A stretch of DNA of 64,000 bases from Pirellulales bacterium (GTDB taxonomy: Bacteria; Planctomycetota; Planctomycetia; Pirellulales; JAEUIK01): positions 44,375 through 108,374 of the forward strand of contig JAHBXR010000023.1 in NCBI GenBank assembly GCA_019636335.1, given 5' to 3'. Shown one piece after another: positions 52,888-61,841 of the stretch. The first letter of the stretch is position 1; each line of letters starts with the position of its first letter. A program made the position numbers and the translations under genes. Below the pieces are notes generated by a model. The model worked only from the letters and a program-made list of their open reading frames with translations. It was not told the DNA's origin and did no database searches.

Positions 52888-53550
52888 ATGTCGACATATC
52901 CGTCTTCGGCCCGTCAGAGCAGTTCGACTTCGCACTCACGCTCCGGCCGCGGAGTACGCCCCTCTGCTCATTTAGATGGCCTCGTCGTCGAGGCGCAGCG
53001 CGGTTCCGCCGAAGCACTTGACCTGCTCATCGCCGAGCTTTCCAAGCAGCTTTGGGCGGAATTAACGACACGCCGCCGCTCCCGCCGGGCAAACCCTTCC
53101 CACGGCTCGTCCGACCTGGTGCAGGACACCTTGATCCGGGCTCGCGAGCAATTCGAGAAGTTCGAACGCAGCACGTTCGCGGACTTCAAACAATGGGCGC
53201 GTAAAGTGCTCTTTCGGCGAAGGCAGGAATGGACGCGCAACCATCTTGCCCGCAATGCCGAGCGGCATAAACGCATGATTTGGAGCGTTGTTCTCGCCCG
53301 CGGGGACGGCCCGCACGCGAATGACACCGCGCTGAGCATCGAGCAGCGCGAAGAACTCGACCGGGCGTACGCACTGTATCAGTGCCTCAAGCCGAATGAG
53401 CAATGCGTGATCCATCTGCGCCTCTTTGAAGGGCTGAGCTACCAGCAGATCGCGATGCTAACGAACTCGACCGCCGAAGCGGCCCGCAAGGCGTATGACC
53501 GCGCGCTAGACAAGCTTCGCCGGAGCTACGCTAACGATGACACCGTTTGA
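52888..53550 (+). CDS. ECF-type RNA polymerase sigma factor
   Basis: The 220-aa product begins with about 30 poorly conserved Ser/Arg-rich residues, then shows a sigma-70 region 2 (SSDLVQDTLIRAREQFEKFE, with FKQWARKVLFRRRQ) and region 4 (LKPNEQCVIHLRLFEGLSYQ, then QIAMLTNSTAEAARKAYDRA). This layout fits the planctomycete ECF group that is encoded beside Ser/Thr kinases. A GCAGGGA precedes the ATG at 52888. The last 14 nt overlap the start of the kinase gene, so the two are co-translated and probably act in one signalling route. Confidence 0.9.
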   Translation: MSTYPSSARQSSSTSHSRSGRGVRPSAHLDGLVVEAQRGSAEALDLLIAELSKQLWAELTTRRRSRRANPSHGSSDLVQDTLIRAREQFEKFERSTFADFKQWARKVLFRRRQEWTRNHLARNAERHKRMIWSVVLARGDGPHANDTALSIEQREELDRAYALYQCLKPNEQCVIHLRLFEGLSYQQIAMLTNSTAEAARKAYDRALDKLRRSYANDDTV

Positions 53551-56500
53551 TCGGCCGAATGTCGATTCGGCGGGGGGCGGCTCAGCGAGTTCGCTGGAGC
53601 CGGACGACTTCATGTCATCCAACGTGATGCAGTTTCTCTTTTGGCTGAGCAGGCTCTACACCGATGCATCCCGCTCGACGAGCGCTCCCCATCCGAGCAC
53701 TTGGCCACAGTCGTTCGGGCGCTTTCAACTGGAGTCGTTGCTAGGAAAAGGCGCCTACGGCGCGGTGTTTCGCGCGATTGATTTGGAACTAGATCGCGAG
53801 GTTGCCCTGAAGATCGCCTGGCCGGCCGTGTTGATGGACGAGGAAGCGGCCCAGCGGTTCATCGAAGAACCCAAGACCGTGGCAGCGCTGCGCCACCGTG
53901 GCATCGTCGAGGTGTATGACTCGGGCAGCGTCGAGATGGCAAGATACATCTCGCTGGAACTGATCGAAGGTCCGACACTGGCGGATTGGCTGTCCGACCA
54001 TGAGATTATTTCCCCAGGCATGGCAGCCGAGTTGATCCACTCGGTGGCCGAGGCCGTGCAGTTTGCGCACGAGCAGGGCATCGTGCATCGCGATCTTAAG
54101 CCCAGCAACATCCTGTTACGATCGTCCGACGCGGAAGGAGGTCAACTCCCCTTCGAGCCGGTCGTGACCGACTTCGGACTGGCGCGCCATGCGCGTACCG
54201 CACCGTTGTCGGACCTGACCACGACGGTGGCCATCATCGGCACGGACCGCTATATGTCGCCCGAGCAGGCGGCTGCGCGGTCGGCCGAGGTCGGCCCCGC
54301 GTCCGATGTGTTTTCTCTCGGCGTCATGCTCTACGAGTTGATCGCTGGAAGGCGTCCGTTCGAGGGAGAGTACGCCGACGACATCCGCCGACAGATCCTG
54401 GAAGCCGAACCGCCATCGTTGCGAACCCTGCGTCCGCGCGTGCCGCGAGATTTGGCGGCGATCGTCTCGAAGTGTCTGGAGAAAGAACCGCAACGCCGGT
54501 ATGCCGATGCCGGTGAGTTGGCAGAGGATCTACGACGGTTTCTCGCTCATGAACCGATCCGTGCCAAGCCGACGCCCCTCTGGCGGCGCACCTGGAAGCT
54601 GGCGCGCCGTCGGCCGGTTGCTACCCTCGCTGTATTGGCCGCGCTCCTGGTAGCGGTCGTGTTCGTCGGCGGGTGGTCGGTTGTCGCTGGCCAGCGTGCC
54701 GCCTCGACGCGCCGCATCGAGATGGCCGAGACTGCCGCCGCCGAAACAGACCGCCACGATCGCCAGATGCAGTACGTATCGAGCATCCGGCGTGCGGCCG
54801 ACGCCGGGCGTCGTGGCAATCATGTGGACCTCTCGACAGCACTTGCCGACGCCTCGCAGTTGGCGCATGGCGAGGTGCGCCGCGATGTGGCTTACGAGTT
54901 GCTCGCCAGCCTGTTGAAGCAGGCGACCTCACGCTCGTTCGACGCGCACGAAGGGCGCGTGTTGGAAACGCAGTTCAGTCCCGACGGACGCTTGCTGGCC
55001 TCGCTTGGGGAAGATGGACTGATCCGGCTCTGGGATACCGACTCGTGGCAGCCTTTGATGACGGTGGAGGGGCCTGAGGAGAGCACTGTCGCATTCTGCT
55101 TTTCGCCAGACGGCAAGTGGCTGGCGCGGGGTCTGACAGACGGACGTTTGCACGTTCACGAAGTCGCAGGCTCGGTGATCTCACCGGTTGTGCATGAAGT
55201 TGCGGTGTTCGACGGTCCAATACACGCTTTGTGTTGGCTCGACAAGGCGTCTTATATTGCTGTGGGGAGCAGCGACGGGCGGATCGCGATGGTCGATCGC
55301 GACATCTGGAAAGTGCAGAATCAGTCGGAGCTGCCGATCTCGCACTTCCAACGGCTCGACGGCAACCGGCATGGAGGCGTTATCCGACGCATTGCCGATT
55401 GCTCTACGCGAGGGTGGTTGATCACTGGCACGGCCATAGCGGGTCTGCACGTCCTACAAGTGCCATCGCTCGAACCGGTCCAATCTTGGCAGGACATCGA
55501 TAGTTTGACTGACTTCTACATCTTGGCCGAATCGCCGCCGCGTCTAATCTCGGCGGGCGGAAGGCCGGTATTACGCGTGTGGGATTTCGAGAGCGGCGCC
55601 TTGTTGCACGAGTTGGCCACGACCCATCGCATCGAGCGATTCCAGCGCTGCGTCGATCAGGACCAGGTGGCCGCGGCTATGTTCAATGGCGTCGTCGAGT
55701 TGATCGACGTTCGCGACTTGCTGGAGGGGCGCGAAACCGCCAATCGTCGCTTTCTGCGATATGACGGCGTACCCAGCGCCGTCGATCAAGCCGCACAGAC
55801 CAGGCAACTTGTCGCAGGCGGTCGCGATGGCACGATTCACGTGTGGAGTCTTTTGTCCGAAGCAACGGACGAAGTCACTCTACCGGATCAGCCGTCAGTC
55901 AGTGTGTTCTCACCGTGCGGACGATATCTGGCGGTGGCGTGCTTCGATGTTGATGCGCTCGAAGGAGTAACAAGTAAGGATGTAACGTCGCTCGACGAGT
56001 TATTACCCACTTCCTTGGTGACCGTGTACGACGGTCGCACTATGCAGAGGCTCTGGTCGATTGAAGCTTGTTCTTCGTTGGATCACGACGTTCATTGGTC
56101 GCGTTGGCCCATCGCATTCAGCGCGACGGGGGACCGCGTTGTGTTCCAGCGTCACTCGGGCGAATTCGGCGAGCACGATCCTCAAACGGGCGAACTCCTA
56201 CAGCAGTATGCCGCATGGCCGCTTACCCACTTCAATGGGATCGCCCTGCCAGGTGATAAGTCGGTCACCGTGCTGCGAGGAGAAGTGCGGAATTCCGCTT
56301 CTGGCGAGCGATTGCCGCAGAAAGAACGTCGTACTGGGTCGATCGTGATCGACACTCGAACGGGCACTCTGCTCGAACAGCATGACAATTCCCTCTCCAG
56401 GCGGAGCTTGGGTGTCTATCCCACGGTCATTGGCGACGCGTGGATCGACCTGCTCGACCCTGCGGGACCTCTGGTCGCGCCCCCGAAGTCGGCGTTCCCG

Positions 56501-56884
56501 CGAATCGCCCTGAATCGGCCGCTGGATGGCGTGTGGTGTGGTGCGATTTCTTCCGATGGCCACACGTTTGCGGCTAGCGGCGAAAGTGCGATCTTTCTTT
56601 GGGATGTAACTCGTGGCGGACGTCCTGTAAAGATCATCGGGCATTCAGCGATCGTGATCAATCTTCAGTTCTCGCCCGATGGAAGCACCTTGATTAGCCG
56701 CTGTATTGACGGCGTGGTGCGTATGTGGAACGTCGCGACACGAGAAGAACTGCTCGCCATCGGTTCGAAAGCTCGCCCCGTGACATGTTTCGGCCTGAAC
56801 TCGGCTGGAGATACTCTTGTGCTCGGAAGCAAGCGAGCAGAAAAAGAGTATGTGCTCGAAGTACACCGATTCAGCCCGAACTAG
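53537..56884 (+). CDS. Membrane Ser/Thr protein kinase with WD40 repeats
   Basis: The 1115-aa protein has an N-terminal Hanks-type kinase domain (about residues 57-330): GKGAYGAVFRA, the VALKIA lysine, HRDLKPSNIL catalytic loop, DFGLA and the activation segment ending GTDRYMSPEQ. A single TM helix follows (about 358-382, PVATLAVLAALLVAVVFVGG). The remaining ~700 residues form WD40-type beta-propeller repeats (for example FSPDGRLLASLGEDGLIRLW and FSPDGSTLISRCIDGVVRMW). The kinase should be cytoplasmic and the propeller on the other side of the membrane. It overlaps the ECF sigma gene by 14 nt. Pairing of this kinase class with an ECF factor is typical of planctomycetes; the signal is unknown. 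Confidence 0.93.
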   Translation: MTPFDRPNVDSAGGGSASSLEPDDFMSSNVMQFLFWLSRLYTDASRSTSAPHPSTWPQSFGRFQLESLLGKGAYGAVFRAIDLELDREVALKIAWPAVLMDEEAAQRFIEEPKTVAALRHRGIVEVYDSGSVEMARYISLELIEGPTLADWLSDHEIISPGMAAELIHSVAEAVQFAHEQGIVHRDLKPSNILLRSSDAEGGQLPFEPVVTDFGLARHARTAPLSDLTTTVAIIGTDRYMSPEQAAARSAEVGPASDVFSLGVMLYELIAGRRPFEGEYADDIRRQILEAEPPSLRTLRPRVPRDLAAIVSKCLEKEPQRRYADAGELAEDLRRFLAHEPIRAKPTPLWRRTWKLARRRPVATLAVLAALLVAVVFVGGWSVVAGQRAASTRRIEMAETAAAETDRHDRQMQYVSSIRRAADAGRRGNHVDLSTALADASQLAHGEVRRDVAYELLASLLKQATSRSFDAHEGRVLETQFSPDGRLLASLGEDGLIRLWDTDSWQPLMTVEGPEESTVAFCFSPDGKWLARGLTDGRLHVHEVAGSVISPVVHEVAVFDGPIHALCWLDKASYIAVGSSDGRIAMVDRDIWKVQNQSELPISHFQRLDGNRHGGVIRRIADCSTRGWLITGTAIAGLHVLQVPSLEPVQSWQDIDSLTDFYILAESPPRLISAGGRPVLRVWDFESGALLHELATTHRIERFQRCVDQDQVAAAMFNGVVELIDVRDLLEGRETANRRFLRYDGVPSAVDQAAQTRQLVAGGRDGTIHVWSLLSEATDEVTLPDQPSVSVFSPCGRYLAVACFDVDALEGVTSKDVTSLDELLPTSLVTVYDGRTMQRLWSIEACSSLDHDVHWSRWPIAFSATGDRVVFQRHSGEFGEHDPQTGELLQQYAAWPLTHFNGIALPGDKSVTVLRGEVRNSASGERLPQKERRTGSIVIDTRTGTLLEQHDNSLSRRSLGVYPTVIGDAWIDLLDPAGPLVAPPKSAFPRIALNRPLDGVWCGAISSDGHTFAASGESAIFLWDVTRGGRPVKIIGHSAIVINLQFSPDGSTLISRCIDGVVRMWNVATREELLAIGSKARPVTCFGLNSAGDTLVLGSKRAEKEYVLEVHRFSPN

Positions 56885-56903
56885 ATGCCGCTCTTTGGCA
56901 TCT
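56883..56903. terminator. Hairpin at the end of the kinase gene
   Basis: AGATGCC and GGCATCT form a perfect 7-bp stem with a 7-nt loop (GCTCTTT), starting within the stop codon of the kinase gene. There is no T-run after it, so terminator activity is uncertain. Confidence 0.4.
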
Positions 56904-57155
56904 GACTGATCGCCTGATCGGCTTGCAGCCCGTTAACCCAAGTTAGAGACTTTTGTCGTTCGGCGAAGGACTTAGGTGTGATTTGGGTTGGTTTATTTCA
57001 CTGCATCAGCGCGCAACTTGATGGTCTGCCGGGGCTGGCGTAAACTGGCGGGGTTGTCCTTCTTTTGGGGTCGGTGAGGCGAGGCGGTCGGGTGGCCAGG
57101 TCAGCTTTCGCCCCCCTGCCCTTGTGTCTGGAGCACTGCCATTAGCGTCGCCACT

Positions 57156-58550
57156 TTGACAGACGTCGCCTTTCAGAAGTGCATCCAGCCAAGCTGCGGG
57201 GCGACCTACGGAATCGACGAGGTCCGCGTCGCCTGCCAGGCCTGTGGGCAGTTGCTCGACGTCAAGTACGACTGGGACCGACTCAAGCCCCCTTCGTCGT
57301 TCAGCTTCTTCGAACAGAAGTGGTCGCGACGGGGCGATCCGCTCGCTTTCAGCGGCGTCTGGCGTTTCCACGAGTTGCTCCCCTTCGCCCCACCCACGCA
57401 AGTCGTCACCATCGGCGAAGGCCAAACCCTGCTGCAGTCGTCCGACTCGGTGGCGAAGTTCGTCGGCCAGAACGCCGGGCGGCTCTTTCTGCAATACGAG
57501 GGAATGAATCCCTCGGGCAGTTTCAAAGACAATGGCATGTCGGCCGCCTTTACGCACGCCCGCACGATCGGGGCCCAGCGTGCCGCGTGTGCCTCGACCG
57601 GCAATACGAGCGCCTCGCTGGCCGCCTACTGCTCGGTCACGCGATTGCTCAAGGCAGTGATCTTCGTCGGATCGGGCAAGATCTCGTACGGCAAGCTCTC
57701 GCAGGCCCTCGACTACGGCGCGCTGACCGTGCAGATCGCCGGCGACTTCGACGATGCCATGGCCCGGGTCAAAGAGGTCTCCAAAGAGCTCGGCATCTAC
57801 CTGGTCAACAGCGTCAATCCGTTCCGGCTCGAGGGGCAGAAGACGATCATGTTCCGCGTGCTCGAGGCGCTCGGTTGGGAAGTGCCCGACTGGATCGTGG
57901 TGCCTGGCGGCAACCTCGGCAACTCAAGCGCCTTTGGCAAGGCCTTCCAAGAGCTCCGCGAGATCGGCCTCATCGATCGCCTGCCCCGTCTGGCCGTCAT
58001 CAATGCCGCGGGAGCGAACACGCTCTTCGAACTGTACGAGCGGCGCGGACTTCGTTGGAACGGCGGAACGCCAAATTCCGAAGTATCGCAGCGCTACTAC
58101 GACGAGCTCGATGCCGAAAAACGCCGCGCCTCGACCATCGCCAGCGCCATCGAGATCAATCGGCCGGTGAATCTCGACAAGTGCCTCCGGGCGCTCGAGT
58201 GGATGAACGGCGTCGTCCGCGAAGTGACCGATCAGGAGATCCTCGACGCCAAGGCCCAAGTCGGCGCGGGAGGACTGGGCTGCGAACCGGCCAGCGCCGC
58301 GAGTGTGGCCGGCGCGAAGTTGCTCGCGGCCGAAGGCATCATCCAGCCCGACGAACGTGTCGTCTGCATCCTGACAGGCCACCAGCTCAAAGATCCCGAT
58401 GCCACGGTGGCCTATCACACCACCGACCAGGAATTGTTCAACAAGAAGCTCGGCAGCCGCGGCGTGAAGCGCGCGGCCTACGCCAACCGCGCCGTGGCGG
58501 TGGCCAACGACCGGGACGACATCATCAAGGCGATTCAACTCTATAGTTGA
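57156..58550 (+). CDS. thrC: Threonine synthase
   Basis: The enzyme converts O-phosphohomoserine to threonine with PLP. The 464-aa product has an N-terminal zinc-ribbon-like pair of CxxxxC motifs (CIQPSC and CQACG), the PLP lysine in GMNPSGSFKDNGM, the GNTSASLAAY segment, and the phosphate-binding VPGGNLGNSSAFGKA loop. The frame opens with TTG at 57156. An upstream ATT at 57141 has a GGAG 7 nt before it and could be the true non-canonical start, adding five residues (ISVAT). It is followed 23 nt later by dapB on the same strand, so the two aspartate-family genes are probably co-transcribed. Confidence 0.94.
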   Translation: MTDVAFQKCIQPSCGATYGIDEVRVACQACGQLLDVKYDWDRLKPPSSFSFFEQKWSRRGDPLAFSGVWRFHELLPFAPPTQVVTIGEGQTLLQSSDSVAKFVGQNAGRLFLQYEGMNPSGSFKDNGMSAAFTHARTIGAQRAACASTGNTSASLAAYCSVTRLLKAVIFVGSGKISYGKLSQALDYGALTVQIAGDFDDAMARVKEVSKELGIYLVNSVNPFRLEGQKTIMFRVLEALGWEVPDWIVVPGGNLGNSSAFGKAFQELREIGLIDRLPRLAVINAAGANTLFELYERRGLRWNGGTPNSEVSQRYYDELDAEKRRASTIASAIEINRPVNLDKCLRALEWMNGVVREVTDQEILDAKAQVGAGGLGCEPASAASVAGAKLLAAEGIIQPDERVVCILTGHQLKDPDATVAYHTTDQELFNKKLGSRGVKRAAYANRAVAVANDRDDIIKAIQLYS

Positions 58551-58573
58551 CGAAATCGCGACGGAGCGCGCCT

Positions 58574-59380
58574 GTGAACGCTGAACGTAAAGTGCGGGTC
58601 GCCATTCATGGCGCCGCCGGTCGCATGGGGCAACGGCTCGTGGCCCTCGGGAACGCCGATCCCGCGCTCGAAATCGTCGCCGCGCTGGAACGCACCGGCC
58701 ATCCGCGCCTGGGCGAGGACGCCGGCGCCATTGCCGGCGGCGGCACGCTCGGCGTCCCCCTCTCGGACGATTGGACCGGGCCGGTCGATGTGGTGATCGA
58801 TTTTTCCGTGCCGGCGGCGGCGCTCGCCCTGGTGAGCAAGTGCGTCGAACGCGGCACGCCCGTCGTCGTCGCGACCACCGGCTTCGAGGAAGATGGTCGC
58901 AAGGCGATCGCCGATGCCGCCCAGAAGATTCCCCTGCTCTGGTCTCCTAGCATGAGCCTGGCCGTGAACCTGGCGATGAAGCTCACCGCGACCGCGGCCA
59001 AAGCGCTCAAGGATCATCCCAGCGGCGTCGATGTCGAGATCATCGAACGCCACCACCGTTTCAAGGAAGATGCCCCCAGCGGCACCGCGCTCAAGTTCGG
59101 CGAGATCATCGCCCAGGCAGCGGGGCTCACCTCGCATACGCATGGTCGCGAAGGCCGTCCCGGCGTGCGGCCCCGCCACGAGATCGGTTACCACGCCGTG
59201 CGCACGGGCGATAACCCCGGCGAACACACGATCGTTTTTGGTCTCTTGGGCGAGACCCTGGAGTTGGCCGTCAAAGCCAGCTCGCGCGATTGCTATGCGC
59301 AGGGGGCACTGGCCGCCGCGAGATTCCTCGCCGGAAAACCCACCGGCATGTACGGCATCGAAGATGTGCTCGGGCTTTGA
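58574..59380 (+). CDS. dapB: 4-Hydroxy-tetrahydrodipicolinate reductase
   Basis: DapB reduces the dihydrodipicolinate precursor with NAD(P)H in lysine/diaminopimelate synthesis. The 268-aa product has the Rossmann motif VRVAIHGAAGRMGQRLVAL, the catalytic region EIIERHHRFKEDAPSGTALK with its His pair and Lys, and the C-terminal VFGLLGETLELAVKASSRDC block. The GTG at 58574 has GGAG 7 nt upstream; a TTG at 58547 overlapping the thrC stop is the alternative. It sits between thrC and a small conserved protein gene on the same strand. Confidence 0.96.
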   Translation: MNAERKVRVAIHGAAGRMGQRLVALGNADPALEIVAALERTGHPRLGEDAGAIAGGGTLGVPLSDDWTGPVDVVIDFSVPAAALALVSKCVERGTPVVVATTGFEEDGRKAIADAAQKIPLLWSPSMSLAVNLAMKLTATAAKALKDHPSGVDVEIIERHHRFKEDAPSGTALKFGEIIAQAAGLTSHTHGREGRPGVRPRHEIGYHAVRTGDNPGEHTIVFGLLGETLELAVKASSRDCYAQGALAAARFLAGKPTGMYGIEDVLGL

Positions 59381-59386
59381 CCCATC

Positions 59387-59752
59387 ATGGCCAAGTGCGA
59401 AGAAGGCTATCTCTGCGACGTGTGCGGCGGCGACGTCGAGGAGATCGTCGACAGCGACCTCTACCTGCGCTACGTCATCGGCATGGTCGATCCCGAAGAG
59501 TTGCACACCACGCGCGAGCGCCACATCCGCTGCAACCCTTCCCTCGCGCAGTTCATCGTCGACGGCGAGTTCGAACCGATCGCGGTCGAAGGCCCACTCG
59601 ACAAGCGACAGATGGATCCAGCCTTCGTCCGCGAGCGCGAGTCGCTCGTCACCCGCGGCTGGAGAAGGTTGCGCCAGATCACCGGGCAAGAACTATCGCT
59701 GATCGACTATCCGCTGCCCGAGATAAAGGCGCGGCTCGAACAGCGATCGTGA
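59387..59752 (+). CDS. Conserved hypothetical protein (121 aa)
   Basis: The product opens MAKCEEGYLCDVCGGDVEEI, with a Cys pair (CDVCG) and one earlier Cys that could hold a metal, and ends in a helical part (RRLRQITGQELSLIDYPLPE). No signal peptide or TM segment is seen. It starts 7 nt after dapB and is clearly in the same operon. I do not recognise a named family; the DVCGGDV start suggests a small zinc-binding protein. Confidence 0.75.
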   Translation: MAKCEEGYLCDVCGGDVEEIVDSDLYLRYVIGMVDPEELHTTRERHIRCNPSLAQFIVDGEFEPIAVEGPLDKRQMDPAFVRERESLVTRGWRRLRQITGQELSLIDYPLPEIKARLEQRS

Positions 59753-59795
59753 GCGGGGAAAATGGTCTTCTTCAGGCCACCCCCAAAAAAAAGTG

Positions 59796-59883
59796 GCACA
59801 GGCTGCCAGCCTGTGCAGATTGCTTATTGACTTCAAGACCGGTGACTACTGCACACCACTCTGCACAGGCCAGCGGCCTATGC
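59796..59883. repeat. REP-like inverted pair of palindromes
   Basis: Two small palindromes, GCACAGGCT-GCC-AGCCTGTGC (59796-59816) and GCACAGGCC-AGC-GGCCTATGC (59863-59883, one mismatch), lie in opposite orientation. They are flanked on the outside by AAGTG and CACTT, so the pair forms one larger imperfect inverted repeat. The outer tail GCCACTT is shared with the palindrome at 4170-4188. It lies between the convergent 121-aa gene and the ROK gene. Confidence 0.6.
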
Positions 59884-59920
59884 CACTTCTCATCAAGAAG
59901 TCGCTTTGCCTTCTCATCAA

Positions 59921-60955
59921 TCAATGTTGGCTTTGCGCCGCGAGCGCCAGCGCCCCATGCACGACCATATCCTCCCCCAACTCCGCTGGCACGATGTGGT
60001 ACTTGCCCAGAAACGGCGGGAAGACATAGCGTTCCACTTCACGACGTATCGGCTCGAAGAATAACTCCTCTCCGAGCAGCGAGACACCGCCGCCGATCAC
60101 CACCGCCTCGGGCGCGACGAGCGTAATCATCTGCGCGATGCCCCACCCCAGCGCCTGCCACGCGCGATCGAGCACTTGCAGGGCGAGCCCGTTGCCCGCC
60201 GCGGCAGCTTCTCCCACCAGCCGCGCCGTCAGTCGATCGACCCGCCCGTCGCAGCGTTCGAGCAGATCGCCGGCGAAGGCCTCGTCCGCCTCTTCCACTT
60301 CGATCAATCGCTGGCGTACGTCCTCGGGACGGCGCGCGCCAGGCTGGCCACGCAGCGGACCGATGCGATGCGAAACCGGTTCGGCCAATCGCGATTGTGC
60401 CGCCGCGGCGATACCCCACCCTGCGGCGTACGACTCGAGAATCGCTTCGGGATTCTCGGCCGAGAGTCCGGGCCGCAGGTGACCCAACTCGGCCGCACCC
60501 GCGCCGGCACCACGATAAATGCGCCGGTCGATGATCAAGCCCCCGCCGATGCCCGTGCCGACTGTGACGTAGAACACCGGATTGAATTCGCGTCCCGCGC
60601 CGTACACAGCCTCGGCCAGTCCGGCCGCGTCGGCATCGTTCGCCATGACCGCGGGCAGACCGAGCGTATCGCGGCACCACTCGACCAGCGGAAAGTCGTC
60701 CCAGCCGGCGACATGATGGCTCTTGACGGTGCGGCCGCGCGCGGGATCGACCGGCCCGCCAAAGCCGATGCCCACGTGGTCGATCGCATGCCGCGCGATC
60801 AGTTCGCGTGCGCGGGGGACGATCTCGTTCAGGATGCCCGACGCGCCGGCTTCGCGATCGACTTCGAAGCGCTCGAGCGCCGCCAGCGGCGGACCCGTTC
60901 CAGCCCCGATGCCAAGCTGAATCTTCGTGCCACCGATTTCGATACCCAGCAGCAT
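59921..60955 (-). CDS. ROK-family sugar kinase-like protein
   Basis: The 344-aa protein has the ROK/ASKHA fold: LGIEIGGTKIQLGIGAGTG (phosphate 1), VGIGFGGPVDPARG, the catalytic Asp in MANDADAAGLAEAVYGAG, and FYVTVGTGIGGGLII (phosphate 2). The second-domain His is present in AELGHLRPG, but the cysteines of the usual ROK zinc motif (CxCGxxGC) are missing; the aligned segment reads AENPEAILESYAAG. It may be a sugar kinase or have another role. It lies 42 nt after the SIS-domain gene on the same strand, pointing to a sugar-phosphate pathway. Confidence 0.88.
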   Translation of the reverse strand: MLLGIEIGGTKIQLGIGAGTGPPLAALERFEVDREAGASGILNEIVPRARELIARHAIDHVGIGFGGPVDPARGRTVKSHHVAGWDDFPLVEWCRDTLGLPAVMANDADAAGLAEAVYGAGREFNPVFYVTVGTGIGGGLIIDRRIYRGAGAGAAELGHLRPGLSAENPEAILESYAAGWGIAAAAQSRLAEPVSHRIGPLRGQPGARRPEDVRQRLIEVEEADEAFAGDLLERCDGRVDRLTARLVGEAAAAGNGLALQVLDRAWQALGWGIAQMITLVAPEAVVIGGGVSLLGEELFFEPIRREVERYVFPPFLGKYHIVPAELGEDMVVHGALALAAQSQH

Positions 60956-60997
60956 GCGTGTCTCCGCAGAGGTTCGCCGCGGCCGGAACCGAGCGGT

Positions 60998-61627
60998 CTA
61001 AACGGCGGCCGATTGGCCGTTCAAGGCGTAGCGTCCTTCGCGATTGATGCGGGCAAAGACATCGTTCAGCACGAAGTGGAAGAGCGCCAAGTGGATGCTC
61101 TCGACCATGCCCATATCGTCGAGCGGTACGTGCAGCCCCGACTGCGCCATCGTTCGCAGCTTGCCACCGCCGAAGCCCGTCAGCCCAAACGTCTTCAGTC
61201 CGTGGCGATTCGCCCAATCGACGGCGGCCAGAATATTGGGACTATTGCCCGAGCCGCTGATCGCAATCAGTAGATCGCCGGCACGACCATAGTTCATCAA
61301 CTGCTGGACGAAAATCTGGTCGTAGCCGCAGTCGTTGCCGACGGCGAGGATCCAACCGAGGTTGTCGGTTAAACTCATCACCTTGAGCCGCTTCTTCGAC
61401 TCGTCCTTCAGATCGCACTCGCGGAGCGAGCTCTTGCCCAGGTCTTCGCTCATGTGCGTGGCGGTGGTGCCCGAACCACCATTGCCGCAGATGTAGACGA
61501 ACTGCTCGTTCTGCCAGGCGTGGTAGATCAGGTCGGCCATCAGCACGATTTCAGCACGATCAACGCGGTCGATCTCGGCGTGCATCCGCTCGATGTACTG
61601 ATCGACATTCAACTTGGCCCCAAGCAT
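60998..61627 (-). CDS. SIS-domain protein, GmhA-like phosphoheptose isomerase
   Basis: The 209-aa protein is a single SIS domain: VYICGNGGSGTTATHMSEDL (phosphate-binding loop and motif), DLLIAISGSGNSPNILAAVD and LKTFGLTGFGGGKLRTMA. The opening helix and overall length fit GmhA (sedoheptulose-7-phosphate isomerase), with MVESIHLALFHFVLNDVFA near the end, the usual place for the second active-site His/Glu. It precedes the ROK kinase by 42 nt, so the pair may convert and phosphorylate a heptose or amino sugar. Substrate is inferred only. Confidence 0.87.
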   Translation of the reverse strand: MLGAKLNVDQYIERMHAEIDRVDRAEIVLMADLIYHAWQNEQFVYICGNGGSGTTATHMSEDLGKSSLRECDLKDESKKRLKVMSLTDNLGWILAVGNDCGYDQIFVQQLMNYGRAGDLLIAISGSGNSPNILAAVDWANRHGLKTFGLTGFGGGKLRTMAQSGLHVPLDDMGMVESIHLALFHFVLNDVFARINREGRYALNGQSAAV

Positions 61628-61841
61628 GGGGAGGATCTCCAGGGGGTCGGATCGCTCGTTTCTTCCTCGAATCTTATCAATCTGCTAGCAGACCGGCTAG
61701 GCAAGCGAGGCCGATCTGGCTGCGGTAATCAAAGGGCTCGCGCCGCAATCGGCGAATACCGTCCTTGGCCCATTCGCAGGATCAACCTATGCTAGAACCG
61801 GGGTTTCGGAGGGCAACGCATCTCGACGTCGGGCGTGCCGC

